A stretch of 64,000 nucleotides of DNA from Sweltsa coloradensis (Eukaryota > Arthropoda > Insecta > Plecoptera > Chloroperlidae). Positions 48,001 through 58,260 of this stretch are shown piece after piece (within the stretch, counting starts at the first letter, position 1; each line of letters starts with the position of its first letter). The position numbers were made by a program, and so were the translations under genes. The stretch spans positions 868,001 through 932,000 of the forward strand of contig JAMZAV010000027.1 in the NCBI GenBank assembly GCA_024449915.1, read 5' to 3'. The notes below the pieces were generated by a model. It was given only the letters and a program-made list of their open reading frames with translations, did not search any database and was not told the DNA's origin.

Positions 48001-49250
48001 AAACGCCTGTTCTTTTTCTGAAGTAGAAGGCCGAACTTTGGCCTCATATCCGTTACAAAGTTACGACCTACGATCCCACCCCTACCAATTTTTTCACTTG
48101 TTTATATTAAACCATCCGTTTTCATCACTGGCTCCGTAACGGCAACTGTTTAACTAAATCCGTATGTATACAATATTTTACGACTTACGCCTGTAGGAGC
48201 ACATGTTTTGTGCGTCAAACTCCCCTACACCCATCACACTGTATTCTAACACGCCAACAAAACACTATGGAACATACTTCAGCATCGGATACTTGTTCAA
48301 GCTGTTATGTTATTAGGATGAGTTATTCTTAAACTAAGTCACTTTAAACTTTCGGTACTGGAAGTTATAAGTAACTCAACTACAAACTTACATTGCAAAC
48401 TACTTATTCTTATTGTTAAAGCTAGACGAACTTCTTAAATGTTCACTATTTAAAGTGACTTATTGCTTAAGAAATGGATGAATTTAGGATGCACTGTTTC
48501 TTGGAGATGAAAGTTATTTAAGAGAACGTGTCTTGTATTGCAATTCATTAAAAACGTATCTACAGTTTTCAACTTTTCATACGAAAAAGGAGTTCAACGA
48601 AAATCCGTTAATTAAAGTTTTGTAATAGATTGCAAAGCTTTACTGAATGAAATTAGTACTAAAGTCGCTCTTACATTAGCAACTTATCATCTACTATGAA
48701 TGCAAGATATTCTTATAAGTTTATAAAAAAAACAATTGAGTTTTAGGAGCCATATACCAGCAATATAATATATTTATGTACTATAAAAATATTAATTTAA
48801 ACATTGTAATATTAAATAATATATTGAGTATTATATAATTGATAGACCTACTAAGGTAGGTAATACCGTAACAGAGAGCGAGAATACTGAGACGATTGGA
48901 ATTTTTATAAGAAATTTACTTCTATTGTTGTAACTCGTCTTTCGTTTTTATTACTTATTTTTATTACGTTTTTATTACTTTTTGAAAAACATAAATGCAT
49001 TATTCGCGACCATCGCCCAAATATACGAGAATCAACAACTAAACCATACACATAGATTGAACTACTTTAATAGACGTGTTTCCTTTCTACTTTGCTTGGG
49101 TCTCCACGAACAACTGTCACAAATAAATAATGTCCAACGTGTTTGCGTTAGTATTTTCTAGTGTAAATAACATGTTTTCTATCAGCTCGCTACTTGGGTA
49201 GTACTTACCTGACACAACCATACATCAGTTTGTCGTTGACACGCTTTTAA
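45100..49250. other. AT-rich non-coding stretch
   Basis: No gene recognised. Two TAGGCCTA octamers (45588, 46864). A lone pol III B-box match (GGGTTCGATTCC near 47537) has no A box. Confidence 0.5.
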
Positions 49251-49374
49251 CCCCCAGGGACTTATTTTATTTGTGTACCCACAAGTTTCCAGTGGTCATG
49301 AGAATAGTCGATATCGATTTGACCTCTTCCAAACGCCGCCTGTCCCCTACTACTAGGTATGCAACAACAGGACC

Positions 49375-49441
49375 TCGAGCGAGGGAGAGAGGGCGTGGGA
49401 TGGTGAGGAGAGGGTGAGTGAGTGAGAAAGAGAGAGAGACT
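49375..49441. repeat. GA-rich low-complexity tract
   Basis: Purine-rich GAGAG/GAGTGAG units run from about 49380 to 49440. The Ser/Pro-rich minus frames and the Glu/Lys-rich plus frame over it are shadows. The next 200 bp are GC-richer, and a plus-strand frame (49418-49639) stays open there without a motif. Confidence 0.7.
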
Positions 49442-50110
49442 GAAAAACCGCATTGCTGTAGCACCTATCCCGCACTCTCTTCCACATGTCGCGTTCAGAG
49501 TGGTATAATACAGCGAGCTCTGATGTCTTCTCGCAGTCGGTGTGTATCTTTTGGACTAACGAACATCCCTTGGCTTAGAACAATACTAGAGTCGTGCTTG
49601 GCAGCTGCTCTCCATATACCCTACTCCTCTCAGGCTTAGCAGCTCAACTGGGTCAGCGAAAAGAACGCAATAATCTCACTTAGTAGAGAGAGCAAGTGGA
49701 AGTTATTTTAAGGGATGAACAGAATAAGTAAGAAGTTGTAGCTCTCTTAGGGTGCGGTTTTCTATTCCTCTCATTTGCTTCTGTCAAGACTTGTGGTATT
49801 AGAGGAACGCATAACGATTCTTTATCTTTAATGGCATCAAGCTATACAGCAAAGATCGAAAACAAAAAAAATACAACTCGCACGATATTTTGCTTATATG
49901 TGGTTTTGCTACTTAGATTATAAGCTAAACAAGGCTACCATCTAGACATATTGTCGTTGCCATCGGTCTTGTGTATTTGCATAATATCGTATTGTTGTTT
50001 TGTATTTTTCTAGAAGCATCTTACTAACGTGGTATACCTTGTTTCTGTGTTCATATATAGTTGTTTCGAAGCAAGTAAGCAGATGCTGATGTCACCGGCG
50101 AGTGGATTGC

Positions 50111-50156
50111 AGCCAATCGGCGGACCCTAATTTAAAATACGGGTCGCTAATTGGCT
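50111..50156. promoter_or_regulatory. Imperfect palindrome with two facing CCAAT boxes
   Basis: AGCCAATCGGCGGACCC (50111) is mirrored by GGGTCGCTAATTGGCT (50141) across 13 AT-rich bases, within a CpG-richer patch. Paired inverted CCAAT boxes are a common NF-Y promoter arrangement. No adjacent exon is recognised. Confidence 0.35.
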
Positions 50157-52109
50157 CGCCGAAACCGCGTGTATCGGCATACTTGCTGCGGAGCAACTAG
50201 CACATACGTTCGAATGATATGTTGAAGAAGGTTCATAACAGCAGAATCTCCCCAACAGATTTGCAAAACAAAATAATATTACTTGATCAATTTTTCTCAA
50301 TCAGTTTTTAGTAATTGAAACTCAACGTCTAGGATTAATATAAAATCCATTACATTTTTTTTTGCCGCATATTATAAGGTAACAAAATATATGTAACGAA
50401 ACATGCATTAAATGATTCATCACAACATAACTGAATCTAGTTTTTTCTCATACTATTTTTAGAGGTTATTATAATCGGTTCATTCGGTTGGGTGTTGACA
50501 CATTTGAAAAACACGACCAAGAGCCACATTCTGCATAATTTGTATGTCATCAAGCTACTTAGTAAAGAAATCATGGAATTTGAGCGTGGACGAGTGGATT
50601 TACATTTATATTTACAAGTCCATTAGACTTCTCAGTGACCACACTGTTATGTTGATGTTGCAAGATGCAATCAACATTGTGAAAAACAGCAATCAGAGGT
50701 TCCGTAACAATTTAAATTACATTTTATGAACCAGACAATAATGGAATGAGTATTAGTTGCTTGACTGAAAATTCCAAACCATCTCTATTATTTAGTAAAC
50801 CATGTTTGTTTATTTTGTTTTATTTCTTCGTTGTAACAAGAGTCAATTAACCCATGTCATACATAAAACCATCTGCTTTCGTAATCTGTTGAAGGGGCTG
50901 TCTAGACGAAACAATCCTTCGTTACCGTAGACACAAATAGACGAAACGTCGATAGTGAAATTGGAAAGTACTGCGGCATTCCTTCTTAACAACCTTGCGG
51001 ATACATTATTACTAAGTCGAACTCTAATGCATTCCATAGTTTTTTTATCACCATACTATGATATTTTGAAAAGCAATTTGGTGAGTTATGAAACATGAGT
51101 GTGTCCTAGTTCTTTTGAGTTTTCTGTCAAGTTATTCACGACATCCTCAAGCTAATGGTTTAGTTTCATGCCGAAATAATCTTACGGTGTATTAAAGTTG
51201 GATCTACAAAGTCAAAGCGATATTCATGAAAATGCATGCCGGTAGCGTGCGAAAAGTTAATTCCTACCCGTGTTTTAAGGATTTTTTCGAAGTCTTGCGT
51301 GTGAGTTACGAGAGAGTCTAGCACGCACCCCATACACCTGTCGAGATATATATCATATTTAAATACAATTTGTTGCAGCTCTTAACATCACTGCGGAGCA
51401 CTAGCTATGCACTACTTAACAGACTAATATACTACCCGTAAGTGATAATAAACAATCATTACGCACGTTTTCATCGCTTACGAGATCTCATAAATTCATC
51501 CAACCATGAAACATGTAATTAAATGTTGTTCTTTGGTGTAACTATCAAATCTAGTAGACTTTCCTTGTATCCTACAGCCAAACCTAGCCTTGTGCAGGGC
51601 AGACCATTCATTATTAATGGTTTCGAAACCAAGATGATTTGTCTGAAATAAAACAAAACAAAACACAGGTTGCAGCCTTGATTATTTTCACATTAAAATA
51701 GTCACGAATTTTCATACCACATCATGCCATTAAATGGATTAGTTTTTATTTACGACCTTGTTGTGGAAAGTTGAAATCAAATCAAATACCAAACAGATAC
51801 AATAATCGATTATTCGTAATAATTTACTGTGGTTTGTTGTAATCTAAATATGTTGATTGTGTATACATTGGAATGGAATCGTTTTCGTCCATGAATGAAT
51901 AATACTTCTGAAATTCAAGATAACCTTTAGTTTTGAAACTTATGTTTGAACGTGTTATTTGAGATATTAAACAATATCCAATCAATCAATTAAAAAAACA
52001 AAATGTCAAAATGTAAAAAAAATGTAAAAAAAAAACTACAGGGTTGGTTTGGTCGCTTTGATTTACTGTCCCCCTCTGAAAAACAGTTAACTGAATGGGT
52101 AGACTCTAA

Positions 52110-52145
52110 ATACCATTTATTTATTTTATTTATTTAATTGTTTAA
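52110..52145 (-). repeat. Reversed (AAATA)n retroelement tail
   Basis: ACCATTTATTTATTTTATTT reads on the minus strand as an AAATA-type tail. It is too short to place in a family. Confidence 0.3.
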
Positions 52146-52223
52146 TAACGTTTTATATATCTAACAAAACTTGCGGTAGATTATTGCTCTATTTAAAATG
52201 TATGCATTAAGTTTAGTATCAAT

Positions 52224-52997
52224 AGGAAAACGCTAAAGTCCAGCCGCGTTGATGGATGAGCTTTTTAAAGTTTTAAGTTTGCGTGGGATATCTTTACTTT
52301 TGCAAGTGCTTTGTTTTGCTGCCTACGCATTGTAGGTGAATGTTGTCAAGTTTCTTTTGTTTCTTGTCGATTGGTATTATTTACCGTAAAAAACTTATAT
52401 TAAAAGCTTTATTTCTATGGATTCTGGCTAACTTTTTCAACTTTTTCTTTCAAAAGGTACTACATCACCATAACCTTAATGTCCATGTATAATATGAACG
52501 TTGAAGCCCCACCCGTTTGGTCAGAATTGGCCCAAATGGCACGAAAATATCGTACAAAAAACAAAAAATCTTATATTAAAAGCTTTATTTCTATAGATTC
52601 AGGCTAACTTTTTCAACTTTTTCTTTCAAAATGTACTAAATCACCATAACCTTAATGTCCATGTATAATATGAACGTTTTAGCTTCACCCGTTTGGTCAA
52701 AATTGGCCCAAATGGCACGAAAATATCGCCCAAAAAATCGAAAAAAATCGTAAAATTACGATATTCATGAGAAATATTTCTTCGATTGTACCCAAAAACG
52801 TGGCAAGTCTAAGTTCAGAGATTTCGAAGGTCCTGTCAAATTTTCATCCAGATCGCATATGCCGTTTGCCCGGTAGAGAGCGAACAAACAGACAGAAAAA
52901 CAAACAAAAAAAAAAACAAACAAAAACAAACAAAAAACACCCGAGCTAAATTTTTTGGGGGGTCGGTGAAATTGAAGTCTTCGCTTCGCTCATCCAA
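52224..52997 (-). repeat. Dispersed repeat family R1, copy E (best preserved, two internal units)
   Basis: Plus-strand order: AGGAAAACGCTAAAGTCCAG; TACTTTTGCAAGTGCTTTG; two nearly identical 176-bp units starting at 52394 and 52570 (each with CCTTAATGTCCATGTATAAT and CAAATGGCACGAAAATATCG). Then come the hairpin AATCGTAAAATTACGAT, CCAAAAACGTGGCAAGTC, and GAGCGAACAAACAGACAG with a long A-rich tract. It ends with CTTCGCTTCGCTCATCCAA. The very similar units suggest a recent internal duplication. The plus-strand frame at 52767-52949 lies wholly inside the repeat. Confidence 0.85.
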
Positions 52998-53540
52998 CTA
53001 TTATAACTGATTCATGTCAATTGTCCAAATAAAATTTATTGCAATTATGAACTATTAATAACAAATAATTATCACAATACGAACATTATTAAAATACTAA
53101 TAATAGAAATACCTCAAAATATAACACAGTTCTTATAAACTCGTTTACTTTTATACTACCACTTGTTATCTCACAATCTTTTCATGTGGGATTGTGTAAA
53201 TATCAGTTTTTCATTTCATTGTTTATAATATTATATATTATTTTTAATTTGATTTCTTCTTGTTTTCTTTCCTTCTTTTCCTGTTTTTTCTGTGACTATA
53301 TTAATTAAGTTTGATAATGTCAATGCATTTAAATTGTTATTTTTATAAACACAGATTTCTATATTTCTACACTTTGATTCTGTTAGATACTTACTTTAAA
53401 AAATTGAAATTACTGTTCATTATTATGTGTGTATTTATGTCCTAGTTTTATTTATTGACCTCCATCAGCTAAATATGATAAATAAGATTTATAAATTAAG
53501 ATAATGGACGTACCGTTAATAAATTGCCTTTAAATAACAC

Positions 53541-53700
53541 ATTTATTTATTTATTTATTTATATAAGAGTCTCGTACAGCACAAGTACCATTTTACATAG
53601 ACAATCCTAAAAAATATATAAATGAGTAAAAATTAAAATTACATTAATAAACCTACAAATTAACAAACAATTAAAAAAAAATATTAATTAACAATAAACA
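53541..53700 (-). repeat. Retroelement 3' end, minus orientation
   Basis: On the minus strand a body with GGTACTTGTGCTGTACGAGA runs straight into TTATATAAATAAATAAATAA and a repeat tail. This is typical of a 5'-truncated non-LTR retrotransposon copy. Confidence 0.5.
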
Positions 53701-54092
53701 AATATAATATTAGAGAATGCCCTCGGTACGATAGCTTACTATTAAAAAATGTTTGTCCTCGAATGATACCAACGAAAAATATTTTAAACCACTTTTTACG
53801 ATAAATTGTGTCACGTGTTTTAAATCGCTACTCAAACTCACCCACAACAATTATTTACACCATCTCAAAGTACTCTTGTATATATAGCTTCTCGAGTAGA
53901 ATTGCGTCTTACTGCACTATACAGGATGGGTTGCACCGTACATCTACAGAGCACTTCTAGAACCACTTTCGAGAGCAAAAATTAAAAGTGCTGGTCATGT
54001 TCACTTAAAAGGCGAATCCTTGAATTGTGGTCTTAGTTTAAAACATAATATACTATGGCCGTGATGTGTTCTCGTCGAAAAACAACGTGCTT

Positions 54093-54245
54093 ATGTGTCT
54101 GCAGTTCTTTATTTTACGGGTGGTATGTGCATGTGCAACGGGGGAGCTCTGCATCTCACTTCCCGCTTGCACCGACTTGGGTAGGCCACATTGGTTTCTG
54201 AACGAATGTGACCAAGAGCGAAACATGACCAGTAAGCGCCGCCTT
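54093..54245 (+). other. GC-richer Cys-containing frame, possible small secreted peptide exon
   Basis: From the ATG at 54093 the frame starts MCLQFFILRVVCACATGELC, hydrophobic and signal-like. It then has SLPACTDLGRPHWFLNEC before a CCA|GTAAGC donor-like site at about 54232. Alternatively CTGCAG at 54107 is an acceptor of an internal exon. The minus strand is also open in two frames, which weakens the case. A CCAAT box (minus strand, about 54301) suggests a promoter patch instead. No family was recognised. Confidence 0.18.
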
Positions 54246-54963
54246 TCCTCAATGACGATTCGAGTTTCGACCGAAGACAACCTTTCCAGTGCTTCAAGTG
54301 TGATTGGTTATAAAGAAAATAGCATTTTGTGCTTAATTTAGTGAAATGTGGTATTGAAAAAGCTACAAATAAGCCAAAGTGCTATATTTTAAAGTATGTT
54401 ATAATATAACTTTATTGTTAATTTTTAAAGTTGAATTAGCTGTTGTTCTTACCATTTCAAACCATAAGTAGTAAGTAAAATTAAAGTACATGGTAACTTC
54501 ATACACAAGTGGTTGAAGGTAAATATAAAACAGATGGTAAAAAATACTACAAATATTTTGTCACGTACCTCTAGTTATTCCTGATAAGAGCATCCAGTTA
54601 TTTGACGGTTAAGATGAGAACAATTTCACAGATACACAACACCTAATTATAAATCATAAACATATACCTATTGTGCTACGTATTTTCAAAGTTTTAAACA
54701 TTTTTAACCAGATCTTATATTAACAGGTACGACAATTAATGTATTTATCGAGTTACATCATTTTAAGGATATTTCATATTCTTTATTAACTTAGTATTCT
54801 TATACCAATTGTGTATTCTTAGTTTTAAAGACAGGTAGCTATTGTTGTATAGATCGTTAATTGTTAAGAGCACAATCATGATGTAGCCCTGCATATCTGA
54901 TCCGATCTAGGGTGATCGTTTGATGACTCTGTTCGGCTTATGACCAGGTGTAACTTGTAAGCT

Positions 54964-55087
54964 AACGGCGACTGGATGGGCCGAACCATAGTTTAGAAAC
55001 ACGACGTCTGACTGCAAAATACAATTGTGTACATAAGTTACCCAAATTAGTTGAGAATTTCATACTTTTATACATCCAGTCGCCGTT
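54964..55087. repeat. Perfect 15-bp inverted repeat bounding 124 bp
   Basis: AACGGCGACTGGATG (54964) and CATCCAGTCGCCGTT (55073) are exact reverse complements, GC-rich in AT-rich DNA. They may be the terminal repeats of a tiny MITE or a hairpin. Flanking duplications are not obvious. Confidence 0.75.
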
Positions 55088-55662
55088 CCAGACTTAATTT
55101 TTATGGGGCGAAAGCTGCCTTTTAATACACTTATCTACATAAATAATGAATATACATATTAAATAGTTAAAGAGATAATTTAATTTAGAGCTTATAGACA
55201 AACTAAAGATTGAACATGAATCTAGATTAATTTGTTAATTGGTGCATGAAAACAAACAAAGAATAAGCGTTTTTGCATGATCATTAAAATGCATATTGTC
55301 AACTATGACTTTAGCAAGTAAGTAGTGAGCGATGTTAATGATCAACATGTTTCCAATTTGAACAATAATACAAATATTTAGTAATGTAATATTGATTAAT
55401 GAACTTGTGCGATTTTAATTTGATATGTTTTACTACCAAAAAGTTATTAAAATTAAAATTTCATTGACGGTGCATGTACTCAAATTATACAATTTATTAA
55501 GGAGAACTTTGTGATGTAGCACAATTAGTGTTTCTAATAAACTACTAAACTAGTTATACCTAATGTTCTCATCATTTATGCTACATGCTCATAGATAATC
55601 GGTACCAAAATTGGAACTGTTTTTTTTTAGTTTAAAATATTAAATATGGGATTGTATTTATT

Positions 55663-55917
55663 TTAAGCACAACAAGTGTAGGATAAAAGATACACGGTTA
55701 AATTGTTCAACAGAAACTTTTTATTACATATAATGTATTTTCCTAATTCATTTTCTTTTAGTATTATATCGTCGGTATTATTGTCAACTGATTTAAGTTT
55801 ATGTAACCCGTAATAGCAATAAACAGGGTAAGTCGCACCTCCTTCGCTAGCGTTTGCAATGAAAAGTACAACTCCGTCGTATAATGAACACCCTGAGGCT
55901 ATCATCGTGTACTGCAC
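55663..55917 (-). other. 84-codon minus-strand frame, unsupported
   Basis: A true ATG is followed by MIASGCSLYDGVVLFIANAS and a moderately mixed composition. The upstream side (55840-56040) is slightly GC-richer. No signal, domain or splice evidence. Confidence 0.1.
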
Positions 55918-56424
55918 ATGCTAGCTCCAGTCACGTGTGCGCTTCTTGCCTCATCGTTGACACCCGTGGGGTAAGATGCTGCTTTTAGCGTGTTCCTGAA
56001 TTACTACAACAACATTTCTCTAGCGTCATAAAACACGGGTTTATAAACCGGATACTCACTGTCACTTAGATATAGATGGAAAATAATCTGATAAGCGATC
56101 GTTTAGTAAAGAGTGACGAAAATATACCATACATTTACGATTTTGAAAGGATACAAATATTTACATTTTAGAAATAAGTTTCAAAGTAAATGTAAACCAA
56201 AATCGAGTCATAGAACTACCAAGAAATTTTGAAAATGCGATTTATATGTCGCATTGAAAGAATCATCATAAAAATAATATTTTTTATTACATTTGTCTAT
56301 TTTGTGTTTATAGTTAATTGATTATGTTAAAAAATGGGTAAAGATTGAACAATAAAACAAAGTATAATATAAATAAAACTTAATGACACGTAACAACACG
56401 GCGAATTAATGGGATCACGTTAAC

Positions 56425-56675
56425 GTTTTCTTTCTTTCTTTCTTTTCATTCTCCACCCTTTTTATATTTGATTCATTCATTAAAAATAAATATCATCAAT
56501 TTGTTACAAAATTCTTGTTTAAATGCATTGTGTTGTAATGCTACTATTTCAAATATTACGAAAATGTAATTATTGTTGTTTCTGCATCTATGTATTAGAT
56601 TATTTAGTTGTCCTCTTGTAAATCAGTTTTTATAACTGAATAGGATAGACGTTAAATAATAAATAAAAAAAATAA
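56425..56675 (+). repeat. Retroelement 3' tail family R2, copy 3
   Basis: It begins in (TTTC)n and CACCCTTTTTATATTTGATT and passes through TTAGTTGTCCTCTTGTAAAT and ACTGAATAGGATAGACGTT. It ends in AAATAATAAATAAA. It is the closest match to the copy at 25770. Confidence 0.8.
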
Positions 56676-58009
56676 AAAATAATAACTTGCTAAAAGGTAA
56701 ACATAAATAATTCCGCTGATTCTCTACAATATAGCACAGCACTTAAAAAAAAAAACTAATATTCACAGCAAACACGTAATTTATGCTTGACTTCAATTAA
56801 TCTGTCTCAGTTATGAATAGTAATTAATAATGTTTAATTATGAAACTATAAGTCAGTAATGTCAGTATAGTCTGTGGACGCAACTATGTTAATATTTAGT
56901 GTTTTAAAAAAACGAGTTAATTGTGATTCTTCCAAAACAGAACATACTAATATAATACTTATGTAATAGATCGGTTCATCGGAGCGAAGAAAATGGGGAC
57001 ACTACGTGAAATTTATCTTAGTCGTGTGCAGGTGTTCACTGTAATAGATGAGATGATAAAAACGCGTGAATTTATTTTGTAAACTATTAACATGTAACTG
57101 ATTGCAAGCCTCGAATGTTTATAACGTGTATACGACTTGACAAGTGATGTTTTAATGAATTATTCACGTGATTACGTCAACTAAGTTTTAAGCAAGAAAG
57201 TTGTTTTACCGATCTGCAATCTTCCACACGGGATTCTCTACCACTGAATCAAACATGAAACGGACAAAACCTCGAAATAATTTGTGTTATATTCCTTGGA
57301 GGAAAAAAGTGTCCGCCTCCATTCATTCTCAGTAAAACGTAAGCGACGCAAGGAGAAAAATCCCTGTACATACATTTCAACGTTATCTACTATCAAGAGC
57401 CTTCAAATTCGAGTAACATTTATCACCTAGCGAGCCTCAAGATCAGGAGTGGGCGTTTCTGTCGTTATCACTCAGTTATTTACGAGGGCAGGTTCCCCGT
57501 TGGAAGGTAAAATCATACATCATACGAAAAAATACTCATGATTTATATGGATGTAAAGTCACCCTATATTATTAAATAGGGGAGATATTGTAGCAAATTA
57601 CAGGCTAAAGATACAAAGGTTATTTATAGACACTATTTCGGCATTGGACTATTAACGATCTGTTTGATTACGTCAATAAACCGACTTAATGTCTACCTTA
57701 AGTTGTTAAAAGTGCTTCGGAAACTGTTAAGGAGATGCTTTATTGTGTGGCAGGACCGTGTTAGACAACATAAACTGTCAGTGAAATGTGCATATATTTT
57801 AGAGTCATGTAGTAACTCATGCAAGAAATATCATATTTTCTCAAAGTATGTTTCATTCGTACACTGGACCACTATCTACAAGGGCACACTTCACCCACTA
57901 AACCAAGCTATTCTACGTAGCAGAGACGTTTTATTTGAGAATTACTGATTTAACAAAAACAGCACTGGTTCTCATGACATGGGGAAACAATCAAACCTAT
58001 CTAGCCAGT

Positions 58010-58260
58010 GTCGAACTGAGCCACATCAGCAAAAATCTCGGAAATAACATTGCTACGTTCTTTATGCCTCCTTGAACTTCGATGATTCGGGTAAGAAAAC
58101 ATATTTTTCAATAATCACATACTTCAGTTCATCTTTCGCGTACTTGCTTACACTTAGTTATGTTTTTGTTTTTTGACAATGACTGGGGTGTAATATTGCG
58201 GTGCGTGTTCCAAGATTATTTGTGCACAGATTAAAAGTGTGTCATAGCAATTTTGTTTAA
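58010..58260 (+). repeat. Diverged repeat family R3, copy 2
   Basis: It shares with 43160-43500, in order, CAGCAAAAATC, GGAAATAACATTG, TTCTTTATGCCTCCTTGAAC, GGGGTGTAATATTG and TGTGCACAGATT. The similarity is degraded, so the copies are old. Confidence 0.45.

Noticed and set aside
52767..52949. 60-codon frame on the plus strand (also seen reversed near 85-372)
   Set aside because: It lies wholly inside the R1 repeat; matching frames occur because the copies are related.
57664..57948. 94-codon basic frame
   Set aside because: It lacks an ATG near its start, has no acceptor and no motif.
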